Shown in pieces: positions 6,640-16,520 of a DNA stretch of 64,000 nucleotides; positions within the stretch are counted from its first letter, which is position 1, and each line of letters starts with the position of its first letter. Source of the DNA: Butyrivibrio sp. M55 (GTDB lineage: Bacteria; Bacillota; Clostridia; Lachnospirales; Lachnospiraceae); contig NZ_FPCD01000007.1 in the NCBI RefSeq assembly GCF_900116865.1, forward strand, positions 62,001 through 126,000. The letters are read 5' to 3'. Under the pieces are notes generated by a model. The model was given only the letters and a program-made list of their open reading frames with translations, was not told the DNA's origin and searched no databases. The position numbers and the translations under genes were made by a program.

Positions 6640-7674
6640 TTGGAATTAGACGAAAGAAAAAGAAAAATACTTCATGCGATAGTCAGAAATTACCTTGAGA
6701 CGGGCGAACCTGTAGGAAGCCGTACAATTTCCAAGTATACGGATCTTAATCTTAGCTCCGCTACTATAAGAAATGAGATGGCAGACCTCGAAGAGATGGG
6801 GCTCATTATTCAGCCGCATACATCGGCGGGACGTATTCCTTCAGATCAGGGTTACCGTGTCTATGTAGACGAGATGCTTCGTGACAAAGAGCAGGAAGTA
6901 GAGAATATGAAGGAGATGCTTCTTGATAAGGAAGAGAAGCTTGAGACACTCCTTAAGAAGGTTGCTAAGACACTTGCCGTTGATACCAACTACGCAACGA
7001 TGATCTCGGCACCACAGATCAGAAAGAACAAACTTAAATTCATACAGATATCAAAGGTCGATGAGGAACACCTTCTTGCGACCATAGTTATAGAAGGTAA
7101 TGTCATCAAGAACAAGATTATAAATGTAGAGGAAATGCTTGATGACGCCACGATGCTTAAGCTCAACATCTTGTTGAACACAAGACTGGACGGCCTTGCG
7201 GTTGAGGACATCAACCTCGGACTTATAGCAGCTGTCAAGCAGGAAGCAGGCATACACAGCGAGATTATAGGAAATGTCATTGATGCTGCGGCAGAGTCGA
7301 TCACGGCTGATGATGACCTTCAGATATATACAAGCGGAACGATGAACATCTTCAAGTATCCGGAGCTTACGGACAGTGCCAAAGCGAGTGAGCTGATAAG
7401 TACGTTTGAGGATGCCAAAGATCTTAACAGTATCGTTGAGAACACGCTCTCTGCTGATGAAGAAGAGACAGGCATTCAGGTATATATCGGAAATGAAACT
7501 CCGGTTCAGGCGATGAAGGATTGCAGCGTTGTTACCGCAACATACGAACTTGGTGACGGAATGAAAGGTACCGTCGGAATAATCGGTCCCAAGCGAATGG
7601 ACTACGACAAAGTTATTTCGACACTTAAGAATATGAGATACGCTCTTGACGAACTTTATAGGAAAAAGAGCTAG
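6640..7674 (+). CDS. hrcA: Heat-inducible transcription repressor HrcA
   Basis: 344 residues from the TTG at 6640, chosen because AGGAAGG lies six to seven bases upstream; the in-frame GTG at 6631 would overlap that site. An N-terminal winged helix (about 1-70, with SSATIRNEMADLEEMG) is followed by the GAF-like and dimerisation domains. The length is normal for the family. It binds the CIRCE operator at 6550-6576 and so represses its own operon. First gene of hrcA-grpE-dnaK-dnaJ, the usual class I heat-shock order in Firmicutes. Confidence 0.96.
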   Translation: MELDERKRKILHAIVRNYLETGEPVGSRTISKYTDLNLSSATIRNEMADLEEMGLIIQPHTSAGRIPSDQGYRVYVDEMLRDKEQEVENMKEMLLDKEEKLETLLKKVAKTLAVDTNYATMISAPQIRKNKLKFIQISKVDEEHLLATIVIEGNVIKNKIINVEEMLDDATMLKLNILLNTRLDGLAVEDINLGLIAAVKQEAGIHSEIIGNVIDAAAESITADDDLQIYTSGTMNIFKYPELTDSAKASELISTFEDAKDLNSIVENTLSADEEETGIQVYIGNETPVQAMKDCSVVTATYELGDGMKGTVGIIGPKRMDYDKVISTLKNMRYALDELYRKKS

Positions 7675-7693
7675 ATGAGGAGGCAAATTTAAA

Positions 7694-8377
7694 TTGAGCA
7701 GTACAGATAAGAAAAAAGTTCACGATAAACCTACAAAGGAAGTGAACGAGCAGGAGAAGGAAGTTCTCGAAGAAATCATTGAAGAGCTTGAAGAGGAAGC
7801 TAAAGAGAAGAAGGAAGAAGCTGCCAAAGAGGAAGCCGAGGCCGAGGATAAAGAAGCTTCCGAAGAGAATAACGAAGAGACTTCCGAAGAAGAGACTGAC
7901 GATAAGAAAAAAGGTCTTTTCAACAAAAAAGAGAAAAAGGATCCTCTTAAGGAAAAGATAGATGAACTCAATGACAGACTTATCAGACAGGTCGCAGAGT
8001 TTGATAACTTCAGAAAGAGAACCGACAAAGAGAAAGCTCAGATGTTTGAGCAGGGTCAGGGAAGTATCTTAGAGAAACTTCTTCCTGTAATAGATAATTT
8101 TGAGCGAGGACTTCAGGCGGTTCCCGAAGATGAGAAAGACGGAGCCTTTGCAGACGGTATGAACAAGATCTACAAACAGCTTATGAAACAGATGGAAGAT
8201 CTTGGAGTAACCCCGATTGAAGCTGTGGGAAAAGAATTCGATCCCAACTTCCACAACGCGGTTATGCAGGTGGAAAGTGAGGAATATGAATCCGGAATTG
8301 TTGCACAGGAACTTCAAAAGGGATATATGTTCCACGACACCGTGCTCAGACACAGCATGGTTGGTGTTACCCAGTGA
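7694..8377 (+). CDS. grpE: Nucleotide exchange factor GrpE
   Basis: 227 residues from a TTG with GAGGAGG upstream. Residues 1-90 are a very acidic, Glu/Lys-rich region, longer than in most GrpE proteins. A coiled-coil dimerisation helix (about 90-145) and the C-terminal beta domain with FDPNFHNAVMQVE follow. GrpE drives ADP release from DnaK. The gene lies 19 bp after hrcA and before dnaK. The extended acidic N-terminus is probably disordered. Confidence 0.95.
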   Translation: MSSTDKKKVHDKPTKEVNEQEKEVLEEIIEELEEEAKEKKEEAAKEEAEAEDKEASEENNEETSEEETDDKKKGLFNKKEKKDPLKEKIDELNDRLIRQVAEFDNFRKRTDKEKAQMFEQGQGSILEKLLPVIDNFERGLQAVPEDEKDGAFADGMNKIYKQLMKQMEDLGVTPIEAVGKEFDPNFHNAVMQVESEEYESGIVAQELQKGYMFHDTVLRHSMVGVTQ

Positions 8378-8428
8378 GTGGTATAGAGAATAAGAATATC
8401 GACATCACTGAAATTAAGACGAGAATAA

Positions 8429-10339
<1,911 letters not shown>

Positions 10340-10361
10340 TAAGTTTTACGATAAAGTTTCT

Positions 10362-10391
10362 GATAGCCAGACGAATACTCGCCTGGCTATT
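10362..10391 (+). other. Stem-loop between dnaK and dnaJ
   Basis: GATAGCCAG pairs with CTGGCTATT, extended by CG/CG, around a short loop. No T-tract follows, so it is not a normal terminator. A hairpin here could protect the 3' end of dnaK mRNA and lower dnaJ expression, by partial termination or processing. That is inference from position. Confidence 0.5.
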
Positions 10392-10440
10392 CGGAGCATT
10401 TCGAAACAGAGAGAAAATTTGATGATATTTGAGGAGTGTT

Positions 10441-11622
10441 ATGGCAGAGCAAAAGCGTGACTACTATGAGGTTCTCGGAGTAAGCAAGAGTGCCTCGGAT
10501 GATGAGATTAAAAAAGCATATCGTGTACTTGCTAAAAAATATCATCCTGATATGAATCCCGGAGATTCAGCTGCGGCAGAGAAGTTCAAAGAAGCTTCGG
10601 AAGCGTATGCTGTACTTAGCGATCCTGAGAAAAAGAGACAGTACGATCAGTTCGGTCATGCTGCATTCGAAGGCGGTTCAGGCGGATTCGGAGGATTTGA
10701 CTTTAACGGTGCTGACTTCGGAGATATTTTCGGAGATATATTCGGCGATTTCTTCGGAGGCGGAAGGTCACGTGGTGGCGCAAGAAGCGGCCCTTCCAAG
10801 GGTGCCAATCTGCGTGCCAGCGTAAGGATTACTTTCCTTGAGGCTGTATTTGGCTGTGAGAAAGAGCTTGAACTTACAATAAAAGATCCCTGCCCGACAT
10901 GTCACGGAACCGGAGCTAAGCCCGGAACAACAGCACAGACATGTTCAAAATGCGGTGGAAAAGGACAGATCGTATACACACAGCAGTCTTTCTTTGGCAC
11001 TGTAAGAAATGTTCAGACATGTCCTGAGTGCGGCGGAACAGGTAAGGTTATCAAGGATAAGTGTACCGATTGCCACGGAACGGGATATATCGCAAGCAGA
11101 AAGAAGATTCAGGTTACAATTCCTGCAGGTATAGATAACGGACAGAGCGTAAGAATCCGTGATAAGGGTGAGCCCGGAGTAAACGGCGGACCGAGAGGAG
11201 ACCTTCTTGTTGAGGTAATCATCTCAGATCATCCTATATTCCAGAGAGAGGGATACGACATCTACTCTATGGTTCCCGTATCATTCGCGGTTGCAACTCT
11301 CGGAGGAACGGTTCTTATCGATACCGTTGATGGCAAGGTTGCTTATGACGTTAAGGCAGGAACTCAGACAGATACAAGAGTCAGACTTCGCGGAAAGGGA
11401 GTTCCTTCACTCAGAGATAAGACAATTCGCGGTGATCACTATGTAACACTTGTTGTTCAGGTTCCCGAGAAAATCTCGAAAGAAGCGAAAGACATTCTTA
11501 AGAAATTTGATGAGCTCACAGGTGATTCTCTTACAGCGGCCGAGCGCATGATGGATTCCAAGGACAAAGATCCCGGAAATGACGGTCCCGGTGGTAAGAA
11601 AAAGAAATCATTCTGGAAATAA
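10441..11622 (+). CDS. dnaJ: Co-chaperone DnaJ (Hsp40)
   Basis: 393 residues from the ATG at 10441, placed by GAGGAG eight bases before it. J domain (about 5-70) with the HPD motif in [10 protein letters not shown], then a Gly/Phe-rich region. The zinc domain has all four repeats ([32 protein letters not shown]), and the C-terminal substrate-binding domains follow. It stimulates DnaK ATPase activity and delivers substrates. Last gene of the heat-shock operon, closed by a strong terminator at 11651. Confidence 0.97.
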   Translation: MAEQKRDYYEVLGVSKSASDDEIKKAYRVLAKKYHPDMNPGDSAAAEKFKEASEAYAVLSDPEKKRQYDQFGHAAFEGGSGGFGGFDFNGADFGDIFGDIFGDFFGGGRSRGGARSGPSKGANLRASVRITFLEAVFGCEKELELTIKDPCPTCHGTGAKPGTTAQTCSKCGGKGQIVYTQQSFFGTVRNVQTCPECGGTGKVIKDKCTDCHGTGYIASRKKIQVTIPAGIDNGQSVRIRDKGEPGVNGGPRGDLLVEVIISDHPIFQREGYDIYSMVPVSFAVATLGGTVLIDTVDGKVAYDVKAGTQTDTRVRLRGKGVPSLRDKTIRGDHYVTLVVQVPEKISKEAKDILKKFDELTGDSLTAAERMMDSKDKDPGNDGPGGKKKKSFWK

Positions 11623-11650
11623 ATTTTCCTTATGTTTTAAAGTATGGTAT

Positions 11651-11686
11651 ACTTCCGTAGTTAGAAATAACTACGGAAGTTTTTTG
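11651..11686 (+). terminator. Intrinsic terminator of the hrcA-dnaJ operon
   Basis: ACTTCCGTAGTT pairs perfectly with AACTACGGAAGT across a six-base loop, followed by six T residues. The T-tract overlaps the first arm (from 11682) of the cloverleaf sequence that follows. Confidence 0.92.
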
Positions 11687-11860
11687 TGATATAGGAGTCA
11701 TAAGTCGGAAATGCGTGCATGCTTGCATGAGTAGCATTTCGACTTTATGACCCGAACAGAAATGAGGAAATAGCAATTTACGAAGTAAATTAGCGTTTTC
11801 CGAATTTCTGTAGAATTGCGAGAATGGCGTATGCCATGAAGCAATTCGTATATCACAAAA
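11682..11860. other. 179-bp cloverleaf: outer stem enclosing three hairpins
   Basis: The outer arms TTTTGTGATATA (11682-11693) and TATATCACAAAA (11849-11860) are exact complements. Inside lie three separate stem-loops. One pairs 11697-11714 with 11734-11751 (one bulge on each side). One pairs 11756-11763 with 11804-11811, with inner AATTTAC/GTAAATT. One pairs GAATTGC (11813-11819) with 11841-11847, with inner ATGGC/GCCAT. Together they can fold as a four-way junction. It lies between the dnaJ terminator and prmA and is not a riboswitch or RNA family I recognise. It could be a leader of prmA, an independent RNA or a miniature repeat element with terminal inverted repeats. Confidence 0.65.
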
Positions 11861-11886
11861 TATTTACAATTATATAGGTGAAAAAT

Positions 11887-12924
11887 ATGAAATGGATGCG
11901 TTTTAGAGTTCGTACAAACGAAGAGGCAGAAGATATCATAATCAGTTACCTTGAAGACATTGGTCTTGAAGGCGCGCAGATAGAGGATAACGCACCTTTG
12001 ACTGCATCTGATAAAGAGCAGATGTTTATTGATGCGCCGGAACTTGAGCCTGATGAAAAAGAAACAGGTATAGAAGATGGAATCGCTTATCTCAATTTCT
12101 TTTTGGAAATCGATGATAATGACATGCTTACGGTTGAGTATTCCGATGATAACGGCGAGTATGTAAAGGCTAAGAAAACTCCCGATGAGATGCTTGAAAA
12201 GATAAAGGAAAAGCTTGCTGAACTCAGAACTTTTACAGATATCGGTGACGGAACAATATCGGTTGATGTTACGGAAGACATTGACTGGATCAACAATTGG
12301 AAACAGTACTTTCATAAGTTTTATATAGACGATGTTCTCATTATTCCTTCATGGGAGAAAGAAACGGATGAGGACAAAGAGAAGGCAGAGATGGTTCTTC
12401 ATATCGATCCCGGAACAGCTTTCGGAACAGGAATGCACGAGACGACCCAGCTTTGTATCAGAATGTTGAGGAAATACGTAACTCCCGAGACCGAACTTCT
12501 CGATGTCGGAACGGGAAGCGGAGTGCTTTCAATTCTTTCTCTTATGTTCGGTGCCAGGCATGCTGTCGGAACAGATCTTGATAAATGCGCAGTTCCCGCG
12601 GTAAAAGAGAATATGGAGAATAACAACATCAGCCCCGATAAGTTCGAGATGATGATTGGAAATATCATAGATGATAAAGAGATACAGGATAAAGTCGGCT
12701 ATGATAAGTATGACATCGTTGTTGCGAATATACTGGCAAATGTACTTGTTCCTCTGACTCCCGTTATATTGAATCAGCTTAAGAGCGGCGGAATATATAT
12801 TACATCGGGAATCATCAATACCAAAGAGGAAGAAGTTAAAAAAGCACATCTTGATGCGGGTCTTGAGATGCTTGAGATCCATCATCAGGGAGACTGGGTT
12901 TCTATCACATCGAGGAAAAACTGA
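11887..12924 (+). CDS. prmA: Ribosomal protein L11 methyltransferase
   Basis: 345 residues from the ATG at 11887 (AGGTG upstream); a GTG at 11878 is in frame but overlaps that site. The N-terminal half recognises L11. The C-terminal methyltransferase domain shows HIDPGTAFGTGMHETT and the SAM-binding LLDVGTGSGVLS (about 200-210), then VVANIL. It trimethylates lysines of ribosomal protein L11. The stop overlaps the start of rsmE (TGATG), which indicates coupling. The order dnaJ-prmA-rsmE is common in Firmicutes. Confidence 0.94.
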   Translation: MKWMRFRVRTNEEAEDIIISYLEDIGLEGAQIEDNAPLTASDKEQMFIDAPELEPDEKETGIEDGIAYLNFFLEIDDNDMLTVEYSDDNGEYVKAKKTPDEMLEKIKEKLAELRTFTDIGDGTISVDVTEDIDWINNWKQYFHKFYIDDVLIIPSWEKETDEDKEKAEMVLHIDPGTAFGTGMHETTQLCIRMLRKYVTPETELLDVGTGSGVLSILSLMFGARHAVGTDLDKCAVPAVKENMENNNISPDKFEMMIGNIIDDKEIQDKVGYDKYDIVVANILANVLVPLTPVILNQLKSGGIYITSGIINTKEEEVKKAHLDAGLEMLEIHHQGDWVSITSRKN

Positions 12925-13676
12925 TGTATCATTTTTTTGTTGAAAGCGCGCAGGTGAGCCCCGATCTTAAACGCGTGGATATAGTCGGATCCGATTACAA
13001 TCACATCGCCAATGTCCTTAGGATGAAAGTGGGTGAGCAGTTTTCCGTAAGTATCAAAGAGGAAAACGACGGCCGCGAGCTCTTTTACGAGATTGAAGAA
13101 ATAAATAAGACAAGCGTTGTCGGAAAGCTTTGCTTTGTTGAGGAAGTGGGAAATGAACTTCCGTCAAAGATCTATCTTTTTCAAGGGCTTCCGAAGGTCG
13201 ATAAAATGGAGCTCATCATTCAGAAGGCTGTTGAACTCGGAGCTTTTGAGATTATACCTATGTCTACAAAAAGATGTATAGTAAAGCTTGATGCAAAAAA
13301 AGCTGAGTCGAAAGTTAAGAGATGGCAGGCAATCGCGGAAGCTGCAGCCAAGCAGAGTAAGAGAGCGGTTATTCCCGCAGTAAAAGAACCGATGACAATG
13401 AAGCAGGCAATAGAGTATGCAAAAGAACTCGATGTAAAGCTCATACCCTATGAACTTGCAGAACATATAGATGAAACAAAGAAGATAATAGAGGGTATAA
13501 AACCCGGCGAGGACATTGCTGTATTTATCGGACCTGAGGGCGGATTTTCTGAAGAGGAAGTGGCGCTTGCAAAAGAAAACGGCGTTCTTCCGATAACTTT
13601 GGGAAAAAGAATTCTTAGGACAGAGACAGCAGGTTTTACGATTATTTCATGGCTTATGTATCATTTAGAAGGATGA
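12924..13676 (+). CDS. rsmE: 16S rRNA m3U1498 methyltransferase
   Basis: 250 residues. The N-terminal PUA-like region is followed by a SPOUT-fold domain with FIGPEGGFSEEEV and LGKRILRTETA, the knot region that binds SAM. It methylates U1498 of 16S rRNA in the 30S subunit. Start overlaps the prmA stop; the next gene begins four bases after its stop, so the block prmA-rsmE-desulfurase-thiI is probably one transcript. Confidence 0.93.
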   Translation: MYHFFVESAQVSPDLKRVDIVGSDYNHIANVLRMKVGEQFSVSIKEENDGRELFYEIEEINKTSVVGKLCFVEEVGNELPSKIYLFQGLPKVDKMELIIQKAVELGAFEIIPMSTKRCIVKLDAKKAESKVKRWQAIAEAAAKQSKRAVIPAVKEPMTMKQAIEYAKELDVKLIPYELAEHIDETKKIIEGIKPGEDIAVFIGPEGGFSEEEVALAKENGVLPITLGKRILRTETAGFTIISWLMYHLEG

Positions 13677-13679
13677 GAA

Positions 13680-14837
13680 ATGGAAGCATATTTGGATAAC
13701 TCGGCTACAACAAGGGCGTTTGATGAAGTTGCGGATCTTGTAGCCAAGGTAATGAAAGAAGAATACGGAAATCCCTCAAGTGTCCATCACATGGGACTTG
13801 TTTCGGGAGAGAGACTTGCTCAGGCGAGGGAAACTATTGCGGCAACGCTTAAAGTTGACAGCAATGAGATAGTTTTTACATCAGGCGGAACAGAGTCTGA
13901 TAACTTTGCGATAATAGGAGCTGCGAGAGCCAACAAATGGCGCGGAAAGCACATCATCACAACATCAATCGAGCATCCTGCGGTACTTGTAACAATGGAG
14001 TACCTTCAGAAAGAGGGATTTGAGATAACTTATCTTCCTGTAGATCACGAAGGAAAGGTAAGTCTTGATGATCTTAAGGCTGCAATAAGGGAAGACACAA
14101 TTCTTGTGTCTATGATGTTTGTAAATAATGAGATCGGAACGATTGAACCTGTTGCGGAAGCGGGAGAGCTTATTAAAGCTATAAACAGAGACATTGTTTT
14201 TCATGTTGATGCGGTTCAGGCATATGGAAAGGTTCAGATTCGTCCCAGAGCAATGAATATAGATCTGATGTCTGTGAGCGGTCACAAGATACACGGACCA
14301 AAGGGCGTAGGATTTTTATACATCAAAAAAGGAACCAAGATCGTGCCTATATGCTACGGCGGCGGTCAGCAAAAGGGCATGAGATCGGGAACTGAGAATG
14401 TGCCGGGAATTGCAGGACTTGCCCTTGCGGCAAAGATGTGCCATGATGATTTCAAAAATCGAATCGAAAAGTTATATGAACTTAAGAAGTATCTCATCGA
14501 TTCGCTCAATGATAGGATCACGGATATAAAGATAAACGGACCTTCCTGTGAAGATGGAGCGCCGCACATTGTGAGCCTTTCAATAAAAGGTCTTGCGGCT
14601 GAGACGGTTCTTAACATGCTTAGCAGTAAGAAAATATATGTATCTGCGGGAAGCGCATGTTCATCAAATAATCCGCATGTGTCAGATACACTTGTTGCGG
14701 TTGGAGTAGAACGAGAACTTCTTGAATCTACGATAAGAATAAGTATGTCTCTTATGACAACCAAGGAGGAGATTGATTTCTTCCTTGATACACTTTGTTC
14801 GCAGGTTGAGAATATGCGAATGTTTTATAGACACTGA
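13680..14837 (+). CDS. Cysteine desulfurase (NifS/IscS family)
   Basis: 385 residues, a PLP-dependent class V aminotransferase fold. The PLP lysine lies in SVSGHKIHGPKG (about residue 205) and the catalytic cysteine in SAGSACSS (about residue 325). The enzyme takes sulfur from cysteine as a persulfide. With thiI directly downstream the likely job is sulfur supply for 4-thiouridine in tRNA, like NifZ of Bacillus subtilis, which is paired with ThiI. A wider role cannot be excluded. Confidence 0.92.
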   Translation: MEAYLDNSATTRAFDEVADLVAKVMKEEYGNPSSVHHMGLVSGERLAQARETIAATLKVDSNEIVFTSGGTESDNFAIIGAARANKWRGKHIITTSIEHPAVLVTMEYLQKEGFEITYLPVDHEGKVSLDDLKAAIREDTILVSMMFVNNEIGTIEPVAEAGELIKAINRDIVFHVDAVQAYGKVQIRPRAMNIDLMSVSGHKIHGPKGVGFLYIKKGTKIVPICYGGGQQKGMRSGTENVPGIAGLALAAKMCHDDFKNRIEKLYELKKYLIDSLNDRITDIKINGPSCEDGAPHIVSLSIKGLAAETVLNMLSSKKIYVSAGSACSSNNPHVSDTLVAVGVERELLESTIRISMSLMTTKEEIDFFLDTLCSQVENMRMFYRH

Positions 14838-14860
14838 TGGCCTAAGAAAGAGGAAAAGAT

Positions 14861-16063
14861 ATGCAGTATCATGCTTTTGTAATCAAATACGCCGAGATCG
14901 GCGTTAAGGGAAAAAACAGATATATCTTTGAGGAAGCTCTCGTTAAGCAGATTAAGAGAGTTCTTTCAAAGTGTGACGGTGAGTTTGAGGTTTCAAGAGT
15001 TGCGGGAAGAATGTACATTGAGGCCAAGGACTTTGATTTCGATGAGACAGTCGGACAGCTTAAGACTGTATTTGGAGTTACGGGAATCTGTCCTGCGGTT
15101 TCGATTGAAAGAGACGGCGAGAACAATCTTCCTGATGTTGACGGAGTTGCGAAGGCTGTAATAGATTTTGTCGACGGAGTTTATCCTGTAAAAAACAAGA
15201 CATTTAAAGTTAAAGTAAGAAGGGTTGATAAGAGTTATCCCATGGATTCTATGGAACTTGCCGCAGAACTCGGTGCAAGAATCCTTGATGCGTACAGCGA
15301 GATGAAGGTTGACGTGCATGATCCCGATATTCTTATCAATGTAGAGCTCAGAGAGAAGCTCAACATCTTTTCTGAAGTTATCCCGGGACCCGGAGGAATG
15401 CCGATTGGAACCGCAGGAAAGGCAATGCTTCTTTTGTCGGGAGGAATTGACTCACCTGTAGCAGGATATATGATCGCAAAAAGAGGTGTTGATATTGAGG
15501 CTGTTTATTTCAACGCTCCTCCTTATACAAGTGAGAAGGCTAAGCAGAAAGTTATCAATCTTGCAGGTGTTATCGCAAAGTACACAGGCAGAGTAAAGCT
15601 TCATGTCATTAACTTTACAGATATACAGATGTACATTTACAAGCAGTGTCCTCATGATGAACTTACTATTATCATGAGAAGATATATGATGAGAATCGCC
15701 GATACACTTGCTCAGAACTCAGGATGCATGGGACTTGTGACAGGTGAGAGTATCGGACAGGTTGCTTCACAGACTATGCAGAGTCTTATGTGCACGGGAG
15801 AAGTTGTTACCGATATTCCCGTTTACAGACCTCTTATTGCTTTTGATAAGCAGGATATTGTGGATATTTCATACAAGATTGATGCTTATGAGACATCTAT
15901 TCTTCCATACGAGGATTGCTGCACGATCTTTGTTGCCAAGCATCCCGTTACAAAGCCAAGGGCAGATATTATCAGAAAACATGAAGAGAATCTCAGTGAA
16001 AAGATTGATGAACTCGTGAAGACTGCTCTTGAGACAGATGAAGTTATTGTGATTGAGAAGTAA
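14861..16063 (+). CDS. thiI: tRNA 4-thiouridine synthase ThiI
   Basis: 400 residues. An N-terminal ferredoxin-like plus THUMP region (about 1-165) binds tRNA. The adenylating PP-loop is LLSGGIDSPVAGY (about 190-202). There is no rhodanese domain, as is usual outside gamma-proteobacteria, so sulfur should come straight from the desulfurase encoded 23 bp upstream. It makes s4U8 in tRNA, a near-UV sensor. The gene is followed by the hairpin repeats at 16068-16169. Confidence 0.93.
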   Translation: MQYHAFVIKYAEIGVKGKNRYIFEEALVKQIKRVLSKCDGEFEVSRVAGRMYIEAKDFDFDETVGQLKTVFGVTGICPAVSIERDGENNLPDVDGVAKAVIDFVDGVYPVKNKTFKVKVRRVDKSYPMDSMELAAELGARILDAYSEMKVDVHDPDILINVELREKLNIFSEVIPGPGGMPIGTAGKAMLLLSGGIDSPVAGYMIAKRGVDIEAVYFNAPPYTSEKAKQKVINLAGVIAKYTGRVKLHVINFTDIQMYIYKQCPHDELTIIMRRYMMRIADTLAQNSGCMGLVTGESIGQVASQTMQSLMCTGEVVTDIPVYRPLIAFDKQDIVDISYKIDAYETSILPYEDCCTIFVAKHPVTKPRADIIRKHEENLSEKIDELVKTALETDEVIVIEK

Positions 16064-16067
16064 AGAA

Positions 16068-16169
16068 AAGTGCTCTGCACATGGGAGATGTACTAAATTC
16101 GAAAGAACCTCATTAAGTACATCCCCATGGCTCGCACTAAGCTCGAAAAGACCTCGCTAAGTGCTCTGC
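16068..16169. repeat. Tandem pair of 31-nt hairpin repeats with compensatory changes
   Basis: Copies at 16090-16120 and 16134-16164 share 23 of 31 positions. Both form an eight-pair stem with one A/A mismatch and a loop containing TCGAAA and CCTC. Six of the eight differences fall in three base pairs that change together (T-A to C-G, A-T to G-C, T-A to C-G). Copy 1 has extra flanking pairing (CATGGG-A-GATG with CATC-C-CCATG). The 11-mer AAGTGCTCTGC occurs at 16068-16078 and 16159-16169, as if an earlier third copy had been lost. Function unknown; a dispersed genomic repeat is likely. Confidence 0.7.
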
Positions 16170-16170
16170 T

Positions 16171-16200
16171 CAAAAAAAGGTCATCCCATAAGGGATGACC
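16171..16200 (-). terminator. Intrinsic terminator of the minus-strand HPr-like gene
   Basis: AGGTCATCCC, four bases, GGGATGACCT. Read on the minus strand it is followed at once by seven T residues, a textbook terminator. On the plus strand the T-run (from 16210) is some nine bases away, so termination of thiI transcripts would be weaker. Confidence 0.88.
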
Positions 16201-16234
16201 TGAATAATCTTTTTTGGGGATCTGATGTTTTTTA

Positions 16235-16465
16235 TCAGATCAAATAAGGTTTTAAGATATCGAGAACTTCGTCTGCACCGTCCTCAGCGTGGATATTAAG
16301 GTCAATCGGCTTAGAAAGGTCGAGTGAAAAAATACCCATAATAGACTTAGCATCGATAACATATCTTCCCGAAACGAGATCGAAGTCATAATCAAACTTT
16401 GTGATGTCGTTTACGAAGGATTTTACCTTGTCGATTGAATTAAGTGAAATCTTAACGGTCTTCAT
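16235..16465 (-). CDS. HPr-fold protein lacking the phosphorylatable histidine
   Basis: 76 residues. The second half matches the PTS protein HPr well: a DAKSIMGIFSL block, the region of regulatory Ser46, then alternating beta/helix. In place of the GLHARPA active-site block around His15 there is SIDKVKSFVND, with no histidine. It therefore cannot act as a normal PTS phosphocarrier. A role as a Crh-like regulatory HPr paralogue is possible but speculative. Normal HPr is encoded at 55426. Good ribosome-binding site AAGGAGG and its own promoter (16492-16520). Confidence 0.75.
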   Translation of the reverse strand: MKTVKISLNSIDKVKSFVNDITKFDYDFDLVSGRYVIDAKSIMGIFSLDLSKPIDLNIHAEDGADEVLDILKPYLI

Positions 16466-16491
16466 TGCGCAAATACCTCCTTCTTTTCTTT

Positions 16492-16520
16492 ATAGTAAAC
16501 GTAGAAAGTGTAAAAGTCAA
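16492..16520 (-). promoter_or_regulatory. Promoter of the HPr-like gene, abutting the mtaB start codon
   Basis: On the minus strand TTGACT (16520-16515), 17 bp, TACTAT (16497-16492). The first base of the -35 is the first base of the mtaB ATG on the other strand. The 54 bp between the divergent genes must therefore also hold any mtaB promoter, for example TATAGT at 16491-16496 on the plus strand. Confidence 0.65.

Noticed and set aside
7051..7686. 211-residue minus-strand frame over hrcA
   Set aside because: Complete overlap with hrcA, cysteine-rich nonsense-like composition and no ribosome-binding site.
16068..16234. Riboswitch downstream of thiI
   Set aside because: The hairpin repeats do not match TPP or other riboswitch cores that I can recognise and are not followed by a gene in the right orientation.
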